A stretch of 11,499 nt of DNA, taken from contig NSHO01000047.1 in the NCBI GenBank assembly GCA_002737105.1, positions 1-11,499 on the forward strand, given 5' to 3'. The translations under genes and the position numbers were made by a program. How positions within the stretch are numbered: the first letter of the stretch is position 1; the number at the start of each line of letters is the position of its first letter. Source of the DNA: Flavobacteriales bacterium (GTDB taxonomy: Bacteria; Bacteroidota; Bacteroidia; Flavobacteriales; Flavobacteriaceae). Shown one piece after another: positions 5,703 to 11,499 of this stretch. Below the pieces are notes generated by a model, which did not search any database, had not been told where the DNA came from, and saw only the letters and a list, made by a program, of their open reading frames with translations.

Positions 5703-7013
5703 TTATACAGGTTCCGCATACAAATCAAATTCTGTAGCGTCAATGATTTTTAAGTTTACGAAATCTCCAGTTTTTAAATAAAATTTAGAAGCGTCTATTA
5801 ATACTTCATTGTCTACATCTGGACTGTCAAATTCAGTTCTTCCAACAAAATGTTCGCCTTCTTTTCTGTCGATGACACATTTAAATGTTTGTCCAATTTT
5901 TTCTTGGTTTAATTCCCAAGAAATTTGTGCTTGGATGTCCATAATTTGGGCTGCTCGGTCTTGTTTTACTTCTTCAGGCACATCGTCTTCTAATAAATAT
6001 GCGTGCGTGTTTTCCTCGTGAGAATAGGTGAAGCAACCCAAACGTTCGAAACGCATTTCTTCAACCCAATTTTTAAGAATAGTAAAATCTTCTTCAGTTT
6101 CGCCAGGATAACCCACAATTAAAGTCGTTCTAATAGTCATTTCTGGAACTAACGCTCTAAATTCTTGAATTAATTTAGTTGTTTTTTCTTGAGTCGTTCC
6201 ACGACGCATCGATTTTAAAATGCTATCTGAAATATGTTGTAGCGGAATATCTAAATAGTTGCAAATTTTTGGTTCACGTTTCATTAATTCTAAAACGTCC
6301 ATAGGAAAACCAGTAGGGAAGGCATAATGTAAACGAATCCATTCAATTCCTTCTACTTTAACTAAGGCTTCTAAAAGTTCAGCTAAGTTTCTTTTTTTGT
6401 ATAAATCTAAACCGTAATAGGTTAAATCTTGTGCAATTAAAATTAATTCTTTTACCCCATTTTTTGCTAATTTCTCAGCTTCAATCACCAAATGTTCAAT
6501 AGGAGTAGACCTGTGTTTACCTCTCATTAAAGGAATGGCACAAAAACTACAAGGTCGGTCGCAACCTTCGGCAATTTTTAAATAGGCGTAATTTTTAGGC
6601 GTTGTGGTTAAGCGTTCTCCAATTAATTCGTGTTTATAATCGGCACCTAATGCTTTTAATAATAAAGGCAATTCGGTTGTACCAAAAAACTGGTCTATGT
6701 TTGGGATTTCTTTTTCTAAATCGGGTCTGTAACGCTCAGATAAACAACCGGTAACAAAAACTTTGTCTACTAAACCTTGTTCTTTCTTTTCGGCATATTC
6801 TAAAATCGTATTTATCGATTCTTCTTTAGCATTATCTATAAAACCACATGTGTTGATTACTATGATGTTTCCTTCGTCTTTTGTGGCTTCGTGTGTTACT
6901 TCTTTTCCGTTGGCACGAAGTTGTCCCATTAAAATTTCACTATCATACACGTTTTTAGAACAACCTAAGGTAATGACGTTGATTTTATTTTTCTTTAAAG
7001 ACTTGGTTCTCAT
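5703..7013 (-). CDS. rimO: Ribosomal protein S12 methylthiotransferase RimO
   Basis: A 436-residue radical-SAM enzyme that adds a methylthio group to a conserved aspartate of ribosomal protein S12. The N-terminal MTTase domain carries the three cysteines for the auxiliary iron-sulfur cluster: C18 (TLGCSKN), C56 (NTCGFI) and C90 (TGCLSERY). The radical-SAM domain has the CxxxCxxC motif at C151, C155 and C158 (EGCDRPCSFCAIP). PLMRGKHRSTP (161-171), DIPLQHISDSIL and VGYPGETEEDF are typical of RimO rather than MiaB, and a TRAM-type domain ends the protein. Length is normal for the family and all key cysteines are present. It has its own upstream -7 box and lies downstream of the barrel gene's terminator, so it is probably expressed separately from that gene. 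Confidence 0.96.
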   Translation of the reverse strand: MRTKSLKKNKINVITLGCSKNVYDSEILMGQLRANGKEVTHEATKDEGNIIVINTCGFIDNAKEESINTILEYAEKKEQGLVDKVFVTGCLSERYRPDLEKEIPNIDQFFGTTELPLLLKALGADYKHELIGERLTTTPKNYAYLKIAEGCDRPCSFCAIPLMRGKHRSTPIEHLVIEAEKLAKNGVKELILIAQDLTYYGLDLYKKRNLAELLEALVKVEGIEWIRLHYAFPTGFPMDVLELMKREPKICNYLDIPLQHISDSILKSMRRGTTQEKTTKLIQEFRALVPEMTIRTTLIVGYPGETEEDFTILKNWVEEMRFERLGCFTYSHEENTHAYLLEDDVPEEVKQDRAAQIMDIQAQISWELNQEKIGQTFKCVIDRKEGEHFVGRTEFDSPDVDNEVLIDASKFYLKTGDFVNLKIIDATEFDLYAEPV

Positions 7014-7036
7014 ACTAATTGTTTTGTTTCAGGGTG

Positions 7037-7044
7037 CAAAATTA
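7037..7044 (-). promoter_or_regulatory. -7 promoter box for rimO
   Basis: TAATTTTG on the minus strand matches TAnnTTTG exactly, 23 nt before the rimO ATG. A -33 contact would fall inside the loop and stem of the upstream terminator at 7051-7083, where the nearest candidate is TTTA rather than TTTG. Confidence 0.5.
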
Positions 7045-7083
7045 ATAAAAAAATGTCGCTAAACTTGAAGTAAAGCGACATTT
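7045..7083 (-). terminator. Intrinsic terminator of the FadL-like gene
   Basis: AAATGTCGCT (7051-7060) pairs exactly with AGCGACATTT (7074-7083), a 10-bp stem with a 13-nt loop. On the minus strand the stem is followed by a T-rich tract, and it starts about 20 nt after the stop of the FadL-like gene. No matching T run exists on the plus side, so it acts for the minus strand. Confidence 0.85.
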
Positions 7084-7103
7084 GTGAAATATTTGTGTGT
7101 GAT

Positions 7104-8603
7104 TTAAAAATTTACAACGTACGTTAAAGTAACATTATTGTTAAAATTTTTAATTTTTGCTCTATCATTTAAACCAGAAGTCAATAAAGCTTCTGTTCTT
7201 GCACGGTTTTCGTTTGTATAAGAAATATCTAATTTAGAATCTCCAAAATTATACCCGAATCCACCAGAATAGCTAAATAAATTACCCAAAGCTACACTTA
7301 CTTTATAAGGACTTTGTTCGTATCGGTAACCACCTCTAACACTCCATTTTTGAATTTTGTATTCTCCACCAACTCTAAATTCGTAAGTATCTTTTAGTTC
7401 ATTTTGTATTTGCGTATTTAAACTACTAAAAATAATTTCATTGGTAGGTTTAAATTGCGTTTTAGCGTAGTTTTTAGATATATAATCCACACTTAATAAT
7501 CCTTTTTTACCAAATAAAACAGTTGCACTGCTTGTTAATATACTCGGTGTTTGAATTTTATATGTTGGATATATGTTTACCGTATTTGGATTTACAATGG
7601 CTTGGTTCATTGTTGTGTTTGTTGCATTATAATAGTTTGTTGCAATTGTTTGTGTCAACTCATCATTTAAGCGATACCAAGTTGGTGTTTCGTATGCTAA
7701 TCCTAATCGAATATTTTTATTTGCTTTATAAATAGCTCCAAAATTCATCGAAAAACCCGAACCGTAAGTATATAATTCATTATTAAAACGGGCGGTATCA
7801 ACACTAAATCCGGTGGAATAAAAAGCATTTAGGTTGCTTTCATATAATGAAGAAGTTCTTAAGTAATCTGTAAAATGAAAATTCATATTCATACCTACAT
7901 ACAATTTATCTTCGTACGCACTTGAAAAGTTCATGGTAAATTTACCATTATAACCATTGGCTTGAATGGTATTTCTATGAAAGTATTTTCCTCCAGAAGG
8001 CACATTAGTGTAATAATTATCAGTTGCGGAATCATAATCAATCATGTAAGAATCATATCCTAAAAGGGCTTGTTGGTCAATAAAATCTAAATCTTCATAA
8101 TAATTTCCTGCAATATTTCCAGTTCTAGCATTTGCAAAACGTAAGAAATAACTATCCATAGAATTGTAAGGATTTGTACCTTCACTTACAATGAAGTCAT
8201 CAAAATTATTGGCATTTTCATAATTTAAGCCTAAAGCAAATTTTTTCCAACCACTTTTTGTTTGATTGTCATTAAAAACAAATACTGCACCCAACTGATT
8301 GATGTCTAAAGAATTATCATTTGATTTAGTACTTGTCCCAAAATAGTTAGCGTTATTGCTTTTGTTGAAGCTAGTTAGTGATATAGTTGCTTGGTTATAA
8401 TTGAAAATTGAAGAACCAGCTGGATTGCTATTTATAGCTGACAAATCGCCTCCAATTGCTCCAAATGCACCACCCATAGCGCGGTATCTTGCCGTTCCAT
8501 TTAAATTTTGTATGCCGTAACGTAAGGCATCTGACATAGTGGTTTCTTGTGCGCTAACTGTAAAAGCACTTCCAATTAGTATAGAAAATAATATCTTTTT
8601 CAT
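7104..8603 (-). CDS. FadL/OmpP1/TodX-like outer-membrane transport protein
   Basis: A 499-residue outer-membrane beta-barrel. Residues 1-18 are a signal peptide ending VSA, probably cut before QETT. The mature N terminus carries the family signature RAMGGAFGAIGGDLSAINSN (41-60) followed by PAG, equivalent to the plug region of FadL. The rest is rich in aromatic and Asn residues with alternating strand pattern, and the chain ends in Phe (TYVVNF), the usual barrel-assembly signal. FadL relatives pass hydrophobic compounds such as fatty acids or aromatics across the outer membrane; annotations such as hemin receptor for this flavobacterial group are not supported by anything visible. It lies 66 bp after the repeat lipoprotein gene on the same strand, with only a weak hairpin between, so shared transcription is plausible. 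Confidence 0.88.
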   Translation of the reverse strand: MKKILFSILIGSAFTVSAQETTMSDALRYGIQNLNGTARYRAMGGAFGAIGGDLSAINSNPAGSSIFNYNQATISLTSFNKSNNANYFGTSTKSNDNSLDINQLGAVFVFNDNQTKSGWKKFALGLNYENANNFDDFIVSEGTNPYNSMDSYFLRFANARTGNIAGNYYEDLDFIDQQALLGYDSYMIDYDSATDNYYTNVPSGGKYFHRNTIQANGYNGKFTMNFSSAYEDKLYVGMNMNFHFTDYLRTSSLYESNLNAFYSTGFSVDTARFNNELYTYGSGFSMNFGAIYKANKNIRLGLAYETPTWYRLNDELTQTIATNYYNATNTTMNQAIVNPNTVNIYPTYKIQTPSILTSSATVLFGKKGLLSVDYISKNYAKTQFKPTNEIIFSSLNTQIQNELKDTYEFRVGGEYKIQKWSVRGGYRYEQSPYKVSVALGNLFSYSGGFGYNFGDSKLDISYTNENRARTEALLTSGLNDRAKIKNFNNNVTLTYVVNF

Positions 8604-8626
8604 ATATGTAAAATTATATTTTTTTA

Positions 8627-8656
8627 AAAACCTACGATTGTTTTCAAACAGGTTTT
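8627..8656 (-). terminator. Possible weak terminator or attenuator after the lipoprotein gene
   Basis: AAAACCT (8627-8633) pairs with AGGTTTT (8650-8656); on the minus strand the stem leads to five T then A-rich sequence. The 16-nt loop could form a small inner stem (TTG/CAA). Because the FadL-like gene has no well-placed exact -7 box of its own, partial read-through may feed it. Confidence 0.4.
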
Positions 8657-8669
8657 ATTTGGTTATTTC

Positions 8670-9731
8670 TTATCTTCCTCCTCTACCGCCGCCGCCAGAT
8701 CTACCTCCGCCGCCAGAGCTACCTCCGCCAAATCCTCCTGAACTTCTTCCGCCTCCAAAGTCCGAACTTCTTGGTGTAGATATGGTTCTAGGTGAGTCGT
8801 TTCTGGGTGTGTTTGTTCTTGGTTCTGAGGTTTGAGTTCTCGGAGTTCCAGTGTTTGTGTTTCCTCTAGGAGTATAAGTTCTTGGATCAGAAATAGGTGT
8901 TCTTGGAGTTTCTGTATTCGTGTTTCCTCTTGGATTAAAAGTTCTTGGATCTGAAACTTGCGGTCTAGGTGTACCGATTGCAGTTCCTCTAGTTTGACCT
9001 ATCTGATTTCTAGGGATAGCGGTAGTATTTCCAACTCTTCCAGAAGCAACTCTTCCAGAATTACCATTATTATTTATATAACCGCCGCGTGGGCCATTAT
9101 TAACCGCAACATTTCTGCCGCCGCCATACCATCCATTTCCATAATATCCGTTGTTCCAACCATTTCCGTACCAACCATTCATTCCCCAATTATTTCCATA
9201 CCAGCCGTTCCATCCCCAGCCATTTCCGTACCAGCCGTTCCATCCCCAATTGTTGCCGTACCAGTTGTTATAGCCCCAGCCATTTCCATACCAGCCATTC
9301 CATCCCCAATTGTTGCCGTACCAGTTGTTATATCCCCAGCCATTACCGTACCAGCCCGAATTTCCGTATACGTTTAAGGTGATATTGCTTGTTTGGTTTT
9401 CACCCCAGCCGCCATATCTAGTTGCATTTTCTTGAACATATACTGTGTCGGGTGGTGATTTATAGTTGTCTACATCTGTTAAAACTTCGGTAGGTCCAAA
9501 ATCTTCTTTCATACTTTTGAACTGTTGGGCATAAGCGTTATTGTACGAACCTGAACTTGTTTCGGTTTGTACAACTCGTTTGGTTTTCACTGAATTATCA
9601 GGACCATAAACGCCATCATCATCATAATATGATGAATTTTGGTACGAACCACAACTTACTAGTGTGATAGCACCTACAATTAGACTTAAAAATCTAAGTG
9701 ATTTTAGCTGAAAAATGCGATTTGTTTTCAT
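8670..9731 (-). CDS. Repeat-rich lipoprotein with Trp/Gly/Asn/Tyr repeats and RGG tail
   Basis: A 353-residue predicted lipoprotein of unknown function. A signal peptide with lipobox LVSC puts the lipidated cysteine at C27. Residues 28-125 are a polar region with an Asp cluster (YYDDDG). Residues 127-205 are about eight 10-residue units alternating between WYGNGWGYNN and WYGNNWGWNG. Residues 254-316 hold three 21-residue units of the form TPR-x-SDPRT-x-TPRGNTNT. Residues 322-353 are a Gly/Ser/Arg RGG-type tail. No enzyme motif is present. Close relatives in flavobacteria often carry the misleading label vitellogenin II. The composition suggests a flexible envelope or surface protein able to stack on aromatics, glycans or itself; this is inference. 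Its ATG at 9729-9731 follows an exact -7 box by 28 nt. Confidence 0.82.
   Translation of the reverse strand: MKTNRIFQLKSLRFLSLIVGAITLVSCGSYQNSSYYDDDGVYGPDNSVKTKRVVQTETSSGSYNNAYAQQFKSMKEDFGPTEVLTDVDNYKSPPDTVYVQENATRYGGWGENQTSNITLNVYGNSGWYGNGWGYNNWYGNNWGWNGWYGNGWGYNNWYGNNWGWNGWYGNGWGWNGWYGNNWGMNGWYGNGWNNGYYGNGWYGGGRNVAVNNGPRGGYINNNGNSGRVASGRVGNTTAIPRNQIGQTRGTAIGTPRPQVSDPRTFNPRGNTNTETPRTPISDPRTYTPRGNTNTGTPRTQTSEPRTNTPRNDSPRTISTPRSSDFGGGRSSGGFGGGSSGGGGRSGGGGRGGR
8673..8768 (-). repeat. Gly/Ser/Arg-rich (RGG) coding tail
   Basis: Encodes residues 322-353 of the lipoprotein: runs of GGG and GGGG separated by R, RS and SSGG, ending GRGGR. On the plus strand this is a CCG/CCT-rich stretch, more GC-rich than its surroundings. 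Confidence 0.8.
8784..8972 (-). repeat. Three 63-bp coding repeats (Thr-Pro-Arg rich)
   Basis: Residues 254-274, 275-295 and 296-316 of the lipoprotein align as 21-residue units. Units 1 and 2 share SDPRT and PRGNTNT exactly; unit 3 has diverged (SEPRT, PRNDSPR). The letters T-P-R are residues and do not indicate tetratricopeptide repeats. Confidence 0.8.
9117..9353 (-). repeat. 30/60-bp coding tandem repeats (WYGN units)
   Basis: Encodes lipoprotein residues 127-205. Positions 9241-9300 and 9301-9360 are near-identical 60-bp units on the plus strand: their first 32 bases are the same and the next 11 or so differ little. Further 30-bp units continue to about 9117 with more divergence. The high DNA identity of the 60-bp pair points to recent duplication. 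Confidence 0.88.
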
Positions 9732-9759
9732 ATATATTAATTTTTATTGTTGGTCTTTG

Positions 9760-9767
9760 CAAAATTA
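9760..9767 (-). promoter_or_regulatory. -7 promoter box for the repeat lipoprotein gene
   Basis: TAATTTTG on the minus strand matches TAnnTTTG exactly, 28 nt before the ATG, and is the same octamer as the rimO box. The 96-bp divergent gap also has AAATTTTG (9804-9811, +), one base off consensus, which may serve proS. Confidence 0.45.
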
Positions 9768-9827
9768 AGTAGTTTTGTACCACTAAATTAATACAAATAA
9801 AACAAATTTTGTGCCAATATTATAAAA

Positions 9828-11306
9828 ATGAGTAAAAATTTAACAACTAGAAGCGAAGATTATTCTGCATGGTATAACGAATTGGTGGTAAAGGCTGATT
9901 TAGCTGAGAATTCAGGCGTAAGAGGTTGTATGGTAATTAAACCATATGGCTATGCAATTTGGGAAAAAATGCAAGCAGAACTTGATAAAATGTTTAAGGA
10001 AACAGGTCATAGCAATGCTTATTTTCCGTTATTCGTTCCAAAAAGTATGTTTGAAGCGGAAGAAAAAAATGCCGAAGGTTTTGCTAAAGAATGTGCCATC
10101 GTTACTCATTATAGATTAAAAAACGATCCAGATAAACCAGGAAAATTAATGGTTGATCCAAATGCAAAGTTGGAGGAAGAATTAATTGTTCGTCCTACAT
10201 CTGAAGCTATTATTTGGAGTACTTATAAAGGATGGGTGCAATCTTATAGAGATTTACCTTTGTTAATTAACCAATGGGCAAATGTAGTGCGTTGGGAAAT
10301 GAGAACGCGTTTATTTTTAAGAACTGCTGAATTTTTATGGCAAGAAGGGCATACTGCTCATGCCACAAAAGCGGAAGCAATAGAAGAAAGTGAAAAAATG
10401 ATGCATGTTTATGCTGATTTTGCTGAAAATTTTATGGCCATTCCGGTTGTAAAAGGTTTAAAAACAGAAACAGAACGTTTTGCTGGAGCAGAAGAAACGT
10501 ATTGTATTGAAGCGTTAATGCAAGATGGAAAAGCACTTCAAGCCGGAACATCGCATTTTTTAGGTCAAAATTTTGCTAAGGCATTTGATGTGAAATTCAC
10601 CAATCAAGAAGGTAAACAAGAGTATGTTTGGGGTACTTCGTGGGGCGTTTCTACTCGTTTGATGGGTGCGTTAGTAATGACACATTCCGATGATAATGGT
10701 CTGGTTTTACCACCAAATGTAGCACCAATTCAAGTAGTTATTGTTCCGATTTTTAGAACTGACGAAGAATTTGATAGCATTTCTGAAGTGGCAAATGATT
10801 TAGTAACTCAATTTAAAAAACTAAATATTTCTGTAAAATTTGATAACAGAACTACGCAAAAACCAGGTTTCAAGTTTGCGGAATGGGAATTGAAAGGAGT
10901 GCCAGTTCGAATAGCAATTGGTCCTAAAGATATAGAAAACGGCACTTTTGAAGTAGCACGAAGAGATACTTTAACCAAAGTAGTAAAATCAGCTGATGGA
11001 ATTGTAACTTATATACAAGATTTATTAGAACAAATTCAGAAAGATTTATTTAATAAAGCTATAGATTACCGAGCGGCGCATACTACTGAAGTAAATTCTT
11101 TTGAAGAGTTTAAAGAAGTTTTAGAAAACAAAGCAGGTTTTGTGTCGGCACATTGGGATGGCACTGCAGCAACTGAAGAAAAAATCAAAGATTTAACAAA
11201 AGCTACCATAAGATGTATTCCTTTGGACAGGGCGGAAGAGGCAGGAGTTTGTGTTTTAACTGGCGCACCATCAAAAGGAAGAGTGCTTTTCGCAAAAGCG
11301 TATTAA
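9828..11306 (+). CDS. proS: Prolyl-tRNA synthetase, archaeal/eukaryotic type
   Basis: A 492-residue class II aminoacyl-tRNA synthetase that charges tRNA-Pro. It is the short type without the bacterial editing insertion. Visible landmarks: the N-terminal [20 protein letters not shown], motif 1 around [20 protein letters not shown] (48-67), RPTSE (122-126), motif 2 [20 protein letters not shown] (155-174) followed by HTAHAT, and motif 3 [14 protein letters not shown] (269-282). An anticodon-binding domain follows from about residue 300, and the C-terminal domain ends KAY. In zinc-bearing relatives that last domain holds four cysteines; here only C463 and C475 remain, so zinc binding is probably lost. 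The start ATG fits the usual family N terminus. It diverges from the lipoprotein gene and is followed by a tRNA gene. Confidence 0.96.
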   Translation: MSKNLTTRSEDYSAWYNELVVKADLAENSGVRGCMVIKPYGYAIWEKMQAELDKMFKETGHSNAYFPLFVPKSMFEAEEKNAEGFAKECAIVTHYRLKNDPDKPGKLMVDPNAKLEEELIVRPTSEAIIWSTYKGWVQSYRDLPLLINQWANVVRWEMRTRLFLRTAEFLWQEGHTAHATKAEAIEESEKMMHVYADFAENFMAIPVVKGLKTETERFAGAEETYCIEALMQDGKALQAGTSHFLGQNFAKAFDVKFTNQEGKQEYVWGTSWGVSTRLMGALVMTHSDDNGLVLPPNVAPIQVVIVPIFRTDEEFDSISEVANDLVTQFKKLNISVKFDNRTTQKPGFKFAEWELKGVPVRIAIGPKDIENGTFEVARRDTLTKVVKSADGIVTYIQDLLEQIQKDLFNKAIDYRAAHTTEVNSFEEFKEVLENKAGFVSAHWDGTAATEEKIKDLTKATIRCIPLDRAEEAGVCVLTGAPSKGRVLFAKAY

Positions 11307-11390
11307 TGTGTCAATTTGAAGATTTAGATTTTAGTTTTTATTTACAATAAATAGCATATATATAGCAATAAGGTAAGTATTTAAAAAAAC

Positions 11391-11402
11391 TGAAAATTTT
11401 CA
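11391..11402. other. 12-bp perfect palindrome
   Basis: TGAAAATTTTCA is its own reverse complement. It lies in the 158-bp gap between proS and the tRNA, just upstream of the tRNA -33 box. It could be an operator, but AT-rich DNA gives such palindromes by chance fairly often. Confidence 0.3.
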
Positions 11403-11410
11403 CATTAGGT

Positions 11411-11441
11411 ATTGCACAGCTAAAAAATAGTTGTATTTTTG
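11411..11441 (+). promoter_or_regulatory. Bacteroidetes -33/-7 promoter for the tRNA
   Basis: ATTG (TTG at 11412-11414) is followed after 19 nt by TATTTTTG (11434-11441), an exact TAnnTTTG. Spacing and both elements fit the Bacteroidetes housekeeping promoter. Transcription should begin near 11447-11449, about 16 nt before the tRNA. It is the best-formed promoter in the window. Confidence 0.65.
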
Positions 11442-11464
11442 CACTCGCATTACGAAAATGTAAT

Positions 11465-11499
11465 GGTCCGTTCGTCTATCGGTTAGGACGCCAGGTTTT
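11465..11499 (+). tRNA. tRNA-Glu, 5' part only (cut by window edge)
   Basis: The first 35 nt fold as a tRNA 5' half: acceptor GGTCCGT, then TC, D-stem GTCT pairing with GGAC, a loop containing GGTTA, and the anticodon stem CCAGG followed by TTTT. The loop places TT at anticodon positions 34-35; the third base lies outside the window. UUC (Glu) is the best fit because the acceptor and D-arm match bacterial tRNA-Glu, but Gln or Lys is not strictly excluded from these bases alone. Confidence 0.88.

Noticed and set aside
8539..8835. Plus-strand open frame with a poly-proline stretch
   Set aside because: The prolines are the complement of the glycine codons in the lipoprotein's RGG tail; there is no independent support for a gene.
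8784..8972. Tetratricopeptide repeat domain suggested by recurring T-P-R letters
   Set aside because: The letters are residues Thr-Pro-Arg; the 21-residue Pro-rich units have no helical TPR pattern.
9117..9353. CRISPR array or non-coding satellite at the 30-bp repeats
   Set aside because: There are no unique spacers; the repeats are contiguous and in frame within a protein-coding gene.
8958..9377. Long open frame on the plus strand opposite the repeat lipoprotein (139 codons, Ile/Pro/Ser/Ala-rich)
   Set aside because: It is the antisense reading of the WYGN and Thr-Pro-Arg repeats; its own repeats simply mirror them, and the lipoprotein frame has a signal peptide, lipobox and promoter box.
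1..11499. Mobile element, prophage or defence island
   Set aside because: No transposase, integrase, terminal inverted repeats, toxin-antitoxin pair, nuclease or reverse transcriptase is visible, and the genes are mostly core functions with similar AT-rich composition.

Overview
The window looks like chromosomal DNA from a member of the Flavobacteriaceae, probably Flavobacterium or a close relative. The evidence is the AT-rich sequence, the lack of Shine-Dalgarno sites before starts, several upstream matches to the Bacteroidetes -7 promoter box TAnnTTTG, an archaeal/eukaryotic-type ProRS, and family-typical MenD, RimO, CcsA and FadL-like proteins. I see no insertion sequence, prophage, integrase, CRISPR array or plasmid function. 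Most of it is ordinary core genome.

Layout, left to right. Positions 2-685 (+) hold the 3' end of a cytochrome c haem-handling protein (CcsA/ResC type). A lipoprotein GPx-type peroxidase follows (772-1407, +). It converges on a GNAT acetyltransferase (1466-1960, -) across a 7-bp-periodic repeat that folds into a 14-bp hairpin. menD (2080-3762, +) makes the first committed menaquinone intermediate. It converges on a half-length DUF1456 protein (3815-4312, -) across a clear bidirectional terminator. A secreted alpha/beta-hydrolase esterase (4411-5205, -) and a small TerB-like protein (5246-5647, +) diverge from a 40-bp gap. rimO (5703-7013, -), a FadL-like outer-membrane barrel (7104-8603, -) and a repeat-rich lipoprotein (8670-9731, -) form a minus-strand series broken by terminator hairpins. 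proS (9828-11306, +) diverges from the lipoprotein. A tRNA, most likely tRNA-Glu, with a good -33/-7 promoter is cut by the right edge.

The genes do not form one pathway. Themes are respiration and envelope redox (CcsA, MenD, GPx), translation (RimO, ProRS, tRNA) and envelope proteins (barrel, lipoprotein, esterase). No stretch without a gene exceeds 300 bases; the longest, 11307-11464, holds the tRNA promoter and a short palindrome.

The least explained items are three intergenic tracts built on a strict 7-bp period (1411-1460, 4344-4407, 5657-5698), the Trp/Gly/Asn/Tyr repeat lipoprotein with an RGG tail, the single-domain DUF1456 protein with a basic tail, and the ambiguous menD start with an overlapping 8-codon leader frame. 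I found no convincing new defence or mobile system.
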